Shown here in pieces: positions 1 through 11,025 of a DNA stretch of 64,000 bases. The translations under genes were made by a program, and so were the position numbers. Position 1 is the first letter of the stretch, and every line of letters starts with the position of its first letter. Source of the DNA: Pseudocercospora fijiensis CIRAD86 (taxonomy: Eukaryota > Ascomycota > Dothideomycetes > Mycosphaerellales > Mycosphaerellaceae); assembly GCF_000340215.1 (NCBI RefSeq), contig NW_006921541.1:1895527-1959526 (forward strand), given 5' to 3'. The notes under the pieces were generated by a model, which did not search any database, was not told the DNA's origin, and was given only the letters and a program-made list of their open reading frames with translations.

Positions 1-1790
1 AGCTAAGGCGAATTGCATACGATATCTTGCTTCGCGACTTATAGGGCGAAGCGACGCTCGAAGCCGACATTATCGCTAGAGTTATCGAAGAGATCCGATA
101 TTCCGTAGACATCGAAGACGAGAACTCCTTAAGAGATCGAATTAGCACGGTACTATTAAAGAGTGTTCAGACCTTTCTAAGGTATATAGATAGTTAAAAT
201 ACTTTCTATAGCCTCTATCCTAGCGTCGGCAGACAAGTAGGTATATCTACTCTCTAGTACTTGCTATCCGACCTAAGAGAAGCGCTAGATCTTTAAGACG
301 CTATCGACTATACGCTACGACTAATTATCTCCTAAGTACGGAAAAGTACGGTACTTAGAAAGATTAAAGATTTCGAAGATCTAGAAGGCCGTACGTTCGA
401 TTAAGTTCGCGCGTTTTATAGGAACTTTAGTACGACTAGTAGACTCCCTAAGAAAGTTACATCCTAGGTAGAGCTACGTAACAATATAGACTAAGTCTCG
501 TAGATTCCGTATACGTATTTAGGCAGTTCTAGAAAATAGTTCCTAGACCCCGAGGACGAAGGACAATCCGGACGTAGCGGCAATCTAGTACGTAGTTTAC
601 TGTCCTAACTCGCGGACTCCGTCGAATAGTATAACCGCCCTATCGAGATTATGCTACTTTAGTCCGGACTAGACGGAGGTTCAACTAACAACGATATATA
701 GTAGTATCTTTGTAGCACTTATCCGATACTTAAATTCCGTCTTACTATCGTCTATAGCACTTCCCGCGTCTAGAATTCTAACCTCTTTCGGATAGATAGA
801 GAGGAAGCATAGGCATCCTTCGATATTAATAAATTAGCTAGGCTGTACACTAATGCTTTAACCGACAATAGTACAGATCCTAACTAGCCGGAGTACTATT
901 TCCTCCTTGCCGTAACAGTCTGCGATTACGTGCGATAGGATTACTATAGGTTAGTAGGCGACAAAGTTGCTATACTTTTAATAGGACGTATACGAAAGAT
1001 ATTCCCGCTAAACACTAGCGAGCAAGAATACGAGATCTATTACTAGAAGCAAACAGAGGGCAATATTGCTATTAAGACAATGCCGTTAGATAGAATTTAG
1101 TCTCGAGGGATATTAAAGCTATTAGCTCTTCGCTATAACGCGCACTTAGAAGCGGAAGTTGTAGCCTTCGACGGATACGAATTATTTAACGGATTCCTAT
1201 ACCTAGCGTATCGACGTCGATTTAATACCGAAGGAGACCTAAAGACATATAAGAGGTTAGCTTATAAGAAGTGCGAAAACTGCCCTATAACATTTACGAT
1301 CTAAAGCAATCTAAAGAGGTATATAGTAACAATTTACAAAGGAATTAAAAGGGAAGCCGGCCTTAACCTAAAACCTTTTAAGTGCGAGAACTACCTTAAG
1401 GCATTTACGTTAAAAGGAAATCTAACGAAGTATATAGTAGCAAGTTACAAAGGAACAACGAGGGAAGCCGGCTTTAACCTAAAACCTTTTAAGTACGAGA
1501 ACTGCCCTACGGTATTTACGTTAAAAGCAACTCTAAAGAGGTATATAACAATAAGTTGCAAAGGAATTAAAAGAGAAGCCGGCTTTAACCTACAACCTTT
1601 TAAGTACGAGAACTGCACTAGTGCATTTAAGTACAAACACGACATAAAAAGGTATATAGCAACTTATAAGGGAGCAAAGAGGGAAGCCGATATTAGCCTA
1701 GAGACTTAGAAGTGCAGATATTACGCTCGAGGATGTATACAGAGTTAGTATATAAAAAGACACGAAGAATTATACAAAGCAAAGAGGTAA
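1..1790 (+). pseudogene. RIP-degraded C2H2 zinc-finger protein pseudogene (5' end outside window)
   Basis: A single plus-strand frame (codons starting at positions divisible by 3) can be followed from near the window edge to a TAA at 1788-1790. It is broken by many TAG/TAA codons where Gln or Trp would be expected. The last 500 bases encode tandem C2H2-finger-like units of roughly 35 residues: C-x2-C, then 12 residues, then Y-x4-Y where H-x4-H is expected, joined by a repeated linker with KREAG and FKxENC. His to Tyr and Cys to Tyr are exactly the changes C-to-T and G-to-A transitions give, so I infer RIP. An earlier finger-like stretch (RRRFNTEGDLKT, then Y in place of H) lies near 1215. The upstream part is unassigned. 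Intact relatives would be nuclear DNA-binding proteins; this copy cannot be functional. Confidence 0.75.
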
Positions 1791-3167
1791 TACAGACTCT
1801 GTACGCATCGGAGATTCGGAGTGATAGTAGATACTCTGGTATCCCTGCATTTTCATAGATTTGAACGAATAGCGCTGCTCAGAATCGACGGTCCGCGTTT
1901 AGTGACTAGCACTCCGATGCGTTCATACGCTGTATCTCGTGATAATGATCACCACCGCACGCCCGCGCACTACCTTGCTCGGTTGTGTGCAGACACCGTC
2001 GCGATCCTGCACAGCCACAATGTGCCGCGGCGGCTTGTTCCGTTTCCGTCCTGTTTGGTTCTGGGCACTGCTCCTCACCCCAAGCTGACGTGGTCTTGCA
2101 GTGAGTCTTCTGACCGGGAGTCGATCTCACAAGAGCATACGGCAGCTCTCACGAACACTCTGCCTGACCATAGCTTGTCCCACAATATCCATGAGACTCG
2201 CGCCAGCCACACCGTGGGCGTCATCACTGCCCACGGGCCGTTCGAGCCCGGAGTTGGCGTTCCGGCGGTTGAGTTGGCGTGCTCTTCAAACCACAAACTC
2301 CACGCCAACACCAAACACCCTGTCCCAACCGGAGCTGGAACCGACGGTTTGGAACAATTCCTTCATGCCTACGGCGAGACTTCGTAGCGACAAGGCATAA
2401 CGACGAATGACGATCGAATCCATCTGCAAGACGTTGAGCAAAACTACCAGTGCAAGAATAGTGAGCTTGCGAAGCAGTTGATGTTACTCTCCAGGTACCG
2501 TTGTCAGTGCCTGTATCAAAGCACTTGAAACGCGCTTGGAAAGTATGATCCCTACCCATACCTACAACACCCATGTCAATAACTGTGCAGTGAGCTCAGA
2601 GTTTGCCACAGACTGATGGCTGCCGTGCTGCCAGCACAGCTCGCTCACGCACACCGTCGGCATCGGCACTGTTGTGAGAGGAACCGATCAATGAATTTCC
2701 GCCATTGGAGACTACATGACTCGTTGGCTTTCATGTGAGGCAGCAGGCTGCATGACAACCTCTTGCAACGCTTCATGTACGTCTTGGCTGTGAGGTGTGT
2801 CACGATTAGCCTGCGAACAGTGTGACAACGCTGGGCATCCCGGCCCGTGTTGTCGTATACATAGGGGAGGTAGACCGACTGCTGCCTTTCGTTCGGCAGC
2901 CGAGTGGCAAAGACTGCTGCCAACGCTTTCAACCCTCACAGCCTCAAACATTCCGTAGCCTCCGAATGCACAATGATGATCCCATCACGAAGCGCACGTT
3001 CGCGAGGACCATCACGGGAGCACCTTTCGTAGTCGAGAGCGTGGACTGACATCTCTCAGCAGGAAGGTCATGCCAGCGACGACGGCAGGCAGGCGCGTAC
3101 AGATGCACTTCGCCAGCCTCTCAATTTGTAAAGTCAAGATACTGTCTCAAGATGCCACGCTTAGAGG
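1791..3167. other. Unassigned 1.4-kb stretch, normal composition
   Basis: The RIP composition stops at about 1790. The following 1.4 kb has ordinary host composition. Open frames exist on both strands (for example 188 codons at 1821-2387 plus, 116 codons at 2224-2574 minus), but they overlap one another, show no recognisable motif and lack a convincing start. I see no supported gene here. Confidence 0.4.
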
Positions 3168-5215
3168 CTAAAAGTCTTCATCCATTGGGCGAATGTTCTC
3201 CTGCCGAGGAGCATACATTTCGGAAAGCTGGCTGCATCCGGGCTGGTTGCGAACGGACGTCTGTTGACCATGAACCTTGGACTCGAAGCTCACTTCGTTG
3301 GCAGCGCTAGCGCTTCTCGCTGGCGTCGCGTTTCTGGAGCCCGTGCGCAAGATGTTCGTGTGCTCGAGGAGATTCTTGCTGCTGCTTGTTCTCCACACTG
3401 CAGGCGGAAATCCTCCAGCAGAAGCAGGATAAGACGCTCTTGCGGGGTCAGCTATGCTTCCTGGTGGCGAGTTACAGGTCGAGCTGGTGATCGAGTTGCT
3501 TCGATTGGAGCCGTCGGCCACTTTGATAGCAGTGAGCAGACTAGAGGCCGAGTCTTCCCTTTCCTGCCTTGGTCTAGCCTTCGAATTGAAGACAGGAGTC
3601 GGAATCCTCGATGGAGGCCGTCCATCTGTGGGAGGAAGTGAAGCTGAGCCAGGAGCTGAAGCTGGCGGGCTCTGAGCGACTGGAGAAAGAGGTTGCTGCA
3701 TGGTGGGCGAAACAGAGCGATCTAGAGCTGCTGTCTTTGCGGCTTGTTCATTTAGTGCAGCAAGGGAGACACTCTTCTTGAGGATTCTGTCTTTCACAGC
3801 TTGGGGAAGGTCGTGCTGTCGTCTCGAAGCATCAGTGTCATCTTGGACAGCTCTCGAATCATCGCCTGGCTCGAACGAGAAGCGCCTTGTCGGCGCTGGA
3901 AACGATGCTGCCAACGTATCCACCGTCAACTGCGGCTTCAATCGATGGAAAAATCCGGATGCTTTCGACATGACCGTCTTCTGCTTTGAACTGCTTCTTT
4001 CCGGCCACTTTGCGGAGCCTGCAGGCTTTGGTGATGCTAAATCGAAATTGACGGGCATACTCGCGTTTCTTCTGCCAGCTTCTCCATTCGCGTCGAACAT
4101 GTCCAATAGTTGTGGTAGCACATTGGATGGGTCAACATTGCGACGTCTTGCCACAGCGTAGGCAATTTGCTCAATGGAAGAGAAGTCGTCTGCGTTTGCT
4201 GACCGCGGCGGGCCAAACGTGATTGTCTCATCGGGAAGCGAAACTCCCTCGCAGCTGAATGTTGAAAATGTGTCATCCGAGGTCGATATGGTGGAAGAGG
4301 TCACTGCTCGCTTCCGTCCCTGTCGTCTAGCTTGTTTCTCTAACTCAGACGCATTTGTTAGCGAAAATCTGGTATCAACTGGTGGTGTTCCGAAGGGAAG
4401 ATCCGCGTGGATATTGGTCGTTGATTTCTTTGGAGCCAAGCGCAACGACATCCGCTTGTCCTTGTCCGATGGCGATTGCAAGATCGGTGCCTTCATCATA
4501 GCTATTTTGGCGTCAGCTGGAGAAAGTCGAGGATGCCATTAGGCTCACCTCTCTGACCGCTCCACGCGGCATCTTCGAAGCATTTCGTCTTCTCGAGGAA
4601 TTCGAATACTGTTTCTTTCTGGCTGCCCACCCGCGAACTACGAGTGCGAAGCTTGCTATCCTGTCTGGCGAGCGTCACCTCTGCGACGCCACGTTTACTG
4701 TTTTTGGCAAGCAGGACCTCGAGGCGCTTAACTTCCTCTCTGTAATCATTTCGTTCTTCGATCCAGTCATGTTCGGCCGCGTTGAATTTCGCAATGAGGT
4801 CCTGGGCAGAGTCGAGCTCAGCCTCTAGCTGTCGCTGCAGCTGAACTTTCTCGTCTCTAAGGCTAAGGTATTCTTCAAAAATGGCCATGAGCGAGCTGTT
4901 GTGCTGGACATCGAGTGGCGCGTAGGGGTCTGCCATAACACGACTCATTACAGAGTCTATCATTTGCTCCGCCTTTGGGTCCGGATACAGCTGCTCTAGA
5001 GGCCATGACGGCAGTTCCGCGCCAATAGGCCCAAAAGCCCCCTGCAAAGACGATTTCTGATTGTGTCCAAAGTAGGACGATAGTTTCGGCTTCAGCTTGC
5101 GCTTTGGCGTGGTTGGCGAGAAGTAGTCATCCGACTCATCTGGCTCGTGTGGGGTGTATGGAGTCCGAGATCTGGTCGGCTGTATTCTGCGCCGCCATTG
5201 CTGTATGTCGGCCAT
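3168..5215 (-). CDS. Hypothetical coiled-coil, Ser/Pro-rich protein (2 exons)
   Basis: Two adjacent minus-strand open frames join through a 47-nt intron (4502-4548) with donor GTGAGC, branch GCTGAC and acceptor AATAG. Splicing converts them into one 666-residue protein. The N-terminal half (about residues 105-175) is acidic, helical and coiled-coil-like (SLRDEKVQLQRQLEAEL and on). The C-terminal 440 residues are low-complexity, rich in Ser, Pro, Thr and basic residues, with many SP/TP sites. I do not recognise a catalytic domain or a named family. The layout suggests a phosphorylated scaffold or cytoskeleton-associated protein, but that is inference only. The start ATG at 5215 is the first in the frame. 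The gene lies tail-to-tail with nothing on its left and is followed upstream by another minus-strand gene. Confidence 0.75.
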
Positions 5216-5492
5216 GGTGGCGCTGCTTGTGGGTGCAGATTTGCATTCTGGTGGTGGACGAACGGGACTGGGAGGTGAGGCTGGAATTGGCTTTGTTTAC
5301 GACTAGCCTAGCGTGCTTGCCGCCGAAGTTGAGTGAAGGCAGGAGCAAAACGGGCATCGGACCGACATGGCAACGACATGACAAGAGGCCGTCGTTCTTG
5401 TGAACATACAGCTGTCATCTCCCAGCACTAATCAGACTACATCATATCATTCATGGGTATCTCGTGTGTACAAAATCAAAAACCACCACCTC

Positions 5493-8400
5493 TCACGCCT
5501 TCCTTCCACTCTCGCGCGATGGCCTCTTCTTATCACTCTCTTTGGCCTCCCGCTCAGCAGACCACAGCTTGAAATGATTCCAGGCAAACTCGCCCTCGCC
5601 CGATGCCATCCCTGTATTTGCCCTTGCCTCCTCAGCTTGGCTCTGCATTACACGATCCATCTTCTCTCTCCCACGATCCACCAGCACCAGCAGCTGTTGC
5701 TGATGCTCAGAGAGGTCTCGATTTTGAGCCTCGGCACGGGCCTTCTCCGCGTATGCTCTCTTTCGAGCGGATTGGTAATGCATGAGACTTTCAGCGCCAT
5801 TATCTTCCCTCCAGAGCACGAAGACTCTACCGGTGGGAGACACAACAACGCCGTCAGCCGCCTTCGCCATCCTGATGAGCTCTTTTCGTGGAATAGGCGC
5901 AGCCACTGGGATTGCAGAGTTCTTGAGGGCCGAATGTCGACGGTTGTTAGGCGGGACACCCTGCCGTATTGGCTGCGTGACTACTAGTTCTCGTGCGCCG
6001 TTGTCATCATATGTGCGATGGAATTTACGGAAAAGTGTAGGCTCGTCGCTAGTGGTGGCCAATAAGGTCGCCTCTGCATGCGCATGTGCATCGATTGCAT
6101 CTTGAGATGATGTCGACGAGCGTTCCTGTGGCTCGCTGCTGACTGGGGGAAGACCCTCCACAAGCTTGAAATTAGCAATCGTGCTAGTCTGTGCATCACA
6201 ATCGCAAGGCGGATGATCATCTGATTTCACTTTCTTCTTGATCGCTCTGTTGAAGCGTTCTGCGGCGCGGACAGGCGCTGCATCTGAGGAAGAGACGTCG
6301 GCGGTAGTATAACCCAGTCCAATTCGAGCCACCGTTATTGATGCGGAGGAGCTACTTGACTGGTCATGTTGCTGAGGCATGATTGACTGCTTCACTGTCC
6401 AGCTATTCGTGCCGTCACCTAAAAGGATTGAGTCGGCACCCGAAGTCGGCCCGGAGTCGTCAGTCAAGGCCTCTGTCTCCCCTATAAAGGACTCACGAGC
6501 ACGTGATATGCGCGTTTTAGGGTTCGCTGGCATCGTCGCAGAGACCGTGGACGACGCAAGCTCAGCCATGCTTTGAACTGGAGTAAATTGAACTTGGTCC
6601 TGCCCACATGCATCTTCGGATTTCGAGCTTCGGAGGGTCCAGTACCTCTCTCGACGTGCCATACTCCATCGCTTGAGGCGATACATGGCAGACGCTTTCT
6701 GATCATGTGCATCGATGGATGGCAGCGCAGAATGTATGTCAGCTCGAAGTTGTCTCCGAAGACGAATCCTCGGTAGCGTTCTGCTTTGCCACAACGTCCA
6801 AACCGCTCGGTCCAGCTTCATCGCCACCTCCTCGCCTTCAATTCGTCTCACTAGTGAGAGAATATACTGAAACTGTGTTGTGGAAGGTCGCTTGAAGCCT
6901 TTCAACGGCCTTAGCACTCCGGAAATTACCATGGCTCGGGTGAGAAGAGGAGCGAGTGGTGCACCGCGATCTTGGAGGAAACGATAACACTCCCAAACTC
7001 TTCTGAAGGCCACTCTTGGCCGCAGGTGGGACGACTTTGCATACTCATGGGCAACCAAATGGACCAGATCGATGTGCGGTTGAGAAAGTCGATTTTTCTC
7101 ATTGCAAATTCTGTCTTCCCGCTTCCAGACGACATCGTCTGCAGTCTGCCGACCGAGAATGTCCCATATCGTAGATGACGGAATGTTGCACCTGCGAGCT
7201 AGTTGCAGAGGCAAAGAGTAGCATGTACTCAGAGGCAGCGAAGGGATCTGGAGGAAGATTTTGTGGGCAAAAGCCGTTGATCGTGCGCTATCACACTTCA
7301 AGAAGTGTCTGATAAGTCTGTTAGCCAGGCCAGCAGGTACGCCGAGTGTCGGATGTTGCTGAAGCTTCCGAAAGGTAAGATACACGACGAGGGCTCCATG
7401 ATTACCACGCTCTGCTTTTGCGGTAAGGATAGTGAACAGATTGTGCGCAAATTCCGCATGGGGAATGCCATGATCTTGCAGAACACTGAGCATGGAGACG
7501 AATGGACTCTTTGACGAAAGTCGTCCTCGCCGAGTAGTTGGCCGACGTTCGTTGAATGCAGCGATTAGATCGCTTGAAGCGGTCTTGGGCCGCACGAAAG
7601 TAAGACGTTTTTGGCTTCCGAGTGTCGTGAACTGCATTGTTCGCTCCTGTGCAGTTGACGCAAAGTATGGGGCCCAGAATCTGAGAAGGACCAGGCACAA
7701 TTCTAGTCTTTTCAGATGATATAGATGAGAAGCCGCTGCTGCAGGGCTAGACGTCCTTGAGGCGAGAACCTCGTAAACACTTTCCCAGATGGGGTCTTCA
7801 GAATGGTAGACCTGGAGATGCCGACACTTTCGAAGATCACATAGCCACATCTCAATTTGCTCAGGCAATTGTTTGACTCTCACAAGACCCGCGAAGGTAT
7901 ACTTGAACAAGATCTGTGTGGTCCTCGCACATGTCGCTTGGAGTGCTTCCCTCGATAATGCATCCAAGACTCGTAGAGCAGGAGACTCATGAGAGCCTGA
8001 CATGAGGATAGCGGCCAGAACATCGGGCAGCTCTTTCTCGTCCATAGTGCCGAGCCGTATTTTTTCCAGGACGACTTCTGTCAAGGGACGGATTGTAACG
8101 TTCTTTAACGACTTAGACACCAGCCATTTGCTCAGTCGTTTTATGTTATGGGCCTTGGGCTCATCCTTGCTGCTTTGCAAGAACTCGAGGATGCTGTGTA
8201 GACCGTCCTGCTCGATCACCTTCATATGCTGCTTGCTCCCAAGCAGACTTTCAAAAGATTTCTTGCTCTCGTCCACAGGATTGACGGAAGGTTTAGGTAC
8301 ATCCGAGATATGTTCGAACACATTCTTCCTTTTCGCCATTTTCGGAAACATCCAGTGCTCTTCTTTCTTGACTTTTTCCCGTCCTGGAGGCCTCCATTTC

Positions 8401-8705
8401 AAGTCTCTAGCCGGGTCAAAGACATGAGCTCCATAACCTCCAAAGCCAAACAGAGCTCCCAACTCAGCGCCACCAGGCTGTATACCAGCTCCCGAAGCTG
8501 TCATACCCATACGCCGCCTAGACAGACGACGATGTGCCTCCAGCGGGCCTGGGACATTGCTGCCATACCGTCGACCTCCACTCTGTCGCTTGCAATGGGC
8601 ATTGGATACGCGTAAGAAGCGATTGAAGGCCTCATTGAGGACATGGTCCGTGATCCAGAGACATTGTTGGCTTTGCGCTGCCTGTAGCGCTCGGCGACAT
8701 GGCAT
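5493..8705 (-). CDS. Large basic protein, probably mitochondrial, helical-repeat like
   Basis: Intronless 1070-codon frame. The N-terminus is rich in Arg, Gln and Ala with few acidic residues (MPCRRALQAAQSQQ..., then a run of RRRYGS- and RRRMG-like segments), as in mitochondrial targeting peptides. Residues of about 130-650 are predominantly helical, with recurring 35-residue-scale hydrophobic patterns. They are reminiscent of pentatricopeptide-type mitochondrial RNA factors, but I cannot identify a true PPR motif by eye. The C-terminal 350 residues are Ser-rich and charged, ending in a Lys/Arg-rich tail with a coiled-coil-like segment before it. It is divergent from the uS2m gene with only 167 bp between start codons, so the two probably share a promoter; this fits, but does not prove, a mitochondrial role. 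Exact function unknown. Confidence 0.8.
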   Translation of the reverse strand: MPCRRALQAAQSQQCLWITDHVLNEAFNRFLRVSNAHCKRQSGGRRYGSNVPGPLEAHRRLSRRRMGMTASGAGIQPGGAELGALFGFGGYGAHVFDPARDLKWRPPGREKVKKEEHWMFPKMAKRKNVFEHISDVPKPSVNPVDESKKSFESLLGSKQHMKVIEQDGLHSILEFLQSSKDEPKAHNIKRLSKWLVSKSLKNVTIRPLTEVVLEKIRLGTMDEKELPDVLAAILMSGSHESPALRVLDALSREALQATCARTTQILFKYTFAGLVRVKQLPEQIEMWLCDLRKCRHLQVYHSEDPIWESVYEVLASRTSSPAAAASHLYHLKRLELCLVLLRFWAPYFASTAQERTMQFTTLGSQKRLTFVRPKTASSDLIAAFNERRPTTRRGRLSSKSPFVSMLSVLQDHGIPHAEFAHNLFTILTAKAERGNHGALVVYLTFRKLQQHPTLGVPAGLANRLIRHFLKCDSARSTAFAHKIFLQIPSLPLSTCYSLPLQLARRCNIPSSTIWDILGRQTADDVVWKREDRICNEKNRLSQPHIDLVHLVAHEYAKSSHLRPRVAFRRVWECYRFLQDRGAPLAPLLTRAMVISGVLRPLKGFKRPSTTQFQYILSLVRRIEGEEVAMKLDRAVWTLWQSRTLPRIRLRRQLRADIHSALPSIDAHDQKASAMYRLKRWSMARRERYWTLRSSKSEDACGQDQVQFTPVQSMAELASSTVSATMPANPKTRISRARESFIGETEALTDDSGPTSGADSILLGDGTNSWTVKQSIMPQQHDQSSSSSASITVARIGLGYTTADVSSSDAAPVRAAERFNRAIKKKVKSDDHPPCDCDAQTSTIANFKLVEGLPPVSSEPQERSSTSSQDAIDAHAHAEATLLATTSDEPTLFRKFHRTYDDNGARELVVTQPIRQGVPPNNRRHSALKNSAIPVAAPIPRKELIRMAKAADGVVVSPTGRVFVLWREDNGAESLMHYQSARKRAYAEKARAEAQNRDLSEHQQQLLVLVDRGREKMDRVMQSQAEEARANTGMASGEGEFAWNHFKLWSAEREAKESDKKRPSRESGRKA

Positions 8706-8872
8706 AAGTTGTAATAGCTCTTATCGAGGCATTGGTGAATGCGAGTGGGAGGAGTGAGTGCTTGAGCGGGAGTGGTCAGCAGCTTTGCGGACTTGCGGAC
8801 ATTTGCTTGGCATTCGGCGGAAGATCTTCCTTCGATGCGCCAGCGACATTCGATGTCTACAGCTCACGCACA

Positions 8873-10613
8873 ATGATAATACGATCGCTACGACTGCGGC
8901 ATGGTATCAATGGAAGACCTAGCCAGATATCGATCTACATACTGATGACTGGCAGGCCGAATAGCCCTCCCTCGAAAACTCCCACTGCGACGATACCAGT
9001 CCACCCTAGAACACAGCACGCAGGAAACACAAGCACCAGCTGGAGTTCCGGTCTTCAGCGCGCCTTCATCACAGCAAGATGCCAGCGTGCAAGCGATAGT
9101 GCGTGAAGTGCCATTGAATGATCCCAACCACCCAGTGGCACAAGACTATGCATTCTACAAACACCAGAAAAGAGTTACGCAGAATGTTGGATCTGCCATT
9201 GCGCCCCATTATAGACCTCACGAGCTCCTTACCAACCCACCGCGACCCAGCGATATCACTCTAGAACTTCTCATTGCCTCACAAGCGCATATTGGACACA
9301 GCACGTCCTTATGGAATCCAGCCAACGCCAGATATATCTTTGGCATCAGGGGTGAATACGATCCGATCCACATCATTTCGCCTGATGTCACCGCCGCGCA
9401 TCTGCGGAGGGCATGTAAAGTGGTCAGTGGCGTTGCAGAACGAGGTGGTCTGGTCTTGTTCGTGGGCACGAGAGAAGGCCAAGCTAGAGCTGTGGTCAAA
9501 GCAGCAGAATTAACAAAAGGCTGCCATTTGTTCACCAAGTGGATACCTGGTACTATCACAAACGGCCAGCAGATTTTGGGACGATGCGAAAAGAAAGTTG
9601 TGGACGAACAGGATCGGGATGTGCCAGGGTTCGAAGACCAGCTCGGCGCGAAAGCTGCCATTAAGCCAGACCTGGTGGTCTGCTTGAATCCTCTCGAGAA
9701 CTACGTCTTGCTTCACGAATGCGGGCTCAACAATATCCCAACAATCGGCATAATCGACACAGACGCCAATCCAACATGGGTGACATATCCTATCCCAGCC
9801 AACGACGACAGTTTGCGTGCCGTTCAAGTTGTCGCAGGCGTGCTCGGTCGTGCAGGTGAAGCTGGTCAGGCGGCACGATTGAGTAGAGCGGCACGGGATG
9901 GATTTGTGGTATATCCTGCAATTCATGGTCTGATGGCACCAGGAAGTCACGACTCGGACGTTCGGAGAGCCAGAGAGCCCAGGCGTCGAACAGTCCGGCA
10001 GCCCAGCGCCATTGCTGAGCAGGTCTCCGCCGTGTCAAGAGCCGCGGCAGTCGGCTCAGCAGCTGAGGAAGCGGTGTTCCCGGAGGACTACGAAAGCGTG
10101 GATGTCAGACAAAGCGAGGAAGATCAGAAGCTTCTGAGCGAAGCCGAGAAGACCATGGCTGCAACACACGAAGACTTTCCTTCGGCGGCTAGAGATGGTG
10201 TAGAGGGCGCAGCTGCCGTACCTTCAGCAGAAGAAATGGCCGACATGGATGCAACAGAGGACGATGGAGTGGTGGACCAAGTCGATCCATCTCTGACAGA
10301 TGAGAACTTTGCAAACGCGGAAGCGACGGCTATGGATCAAGACCTCGCTCAATTCGGCATCCACATGGCATCAACAAGCGACCAAGTCGACGATGTACAG
10401 AAAGAGTTGCATCAAGAACCAGAAGGTGAAAGCACGTTTGAGCAGGTGGCCGATGTCAAGCAAGAGCTAGCAGAAGAGGCGCCTGAACCAGAAGTCCCTG
10501 GCGGCACTAGCAATCTTAACGCAAAAGATGTGGATAACGAGAGTCAGAAAGAGGTTGATGCCGCGAGTGATGCTGTGAAGCCTGAGCAGCAGGGCAAGGA
10601 TGAGAAGATATAG
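8873..10613 (+). CDS. MRP4: Mitochondrial small ribosomal subunit protein uS2m (MRP4 family)
   Basis: Two exons give 562 residues. Exon 1 is only 31 nt (8873-8903). The intron 8904-8955 (52 nt) has donor GTATCA, branch TACTGATG and acceptor GGCAG. Splicing adds a classical presequence (MIIRSLRLRHGRIALPRKL..RRYQST), strongly basic and without acidic residues, in frame with the body. The body has the RpsB/uS2 fold signature: ELLIASQAHIGHSTSLWNP, FGIRGEYDPIHIIS, GLVLFVGTREGQ, a long central insertion, and PTIGIIDTDANPTWVTYPIPANDD. It is much longer than bacterial uS2 because of an acidic, low-complexity C-terminal extension of about 190 residues, a common feature of fungal homologues. It acts in the mitochondrial ribosomal small subunit. 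Head-to-head with the 1070-residue gene. Confidence 0.95.
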
Positions 10614-11025
10614 AGGCCATATCCCAAGGCTTGAATTGTACAGATATGATAAATATGCATAGCGTAGAAGCGAAATATCTTTTCGTGTCAGTCTCCACTT
10701 CATTCGGCACCCACGCCATGGAGTCTTGCAGGCCCGATAGATCGCATTGTTTATCGGATTCGAAAGCAGCACAAGAGTGTGTCGGGAGCAAAACACATCG
10801 CCCGCAGCACAATCGTCAAACGCACATGAAGGCTTGTAAAAGACACCACAGGAGAGTAGGAACACAATGTGTAATGCACATTTTCGGTAGCAAAAGCGAT
10901 CATTCCATTCCTCGCTCTGGTCGGCTTACAGCTATTCGTCTAAGTATACACATACACGCTCTCCAAACACCCATGCAACTGAAGGTGGTATCATGCAAAG
11001 GAACAGCAATAAATGAAAAAAAGAG
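10614..11025. other. Convergent intergenic region
   Basis: 412 bp between the stop codons of uS2m (plus) and the HPC2-like gene (minus). It contains T-rich and AATAAA-like stretches on both strands (for example AATAAATG near 11010), consistent with opposing 3' ends. Short frames here show no protein-like pattern. Confidence 0.4.

Noticed and set aside
1821..2387. 188-codon plus-strand gene
   Set aside because: Overlaps equally long frames on the other strand, no motif, no start context, and lies directly after a RIP tract.
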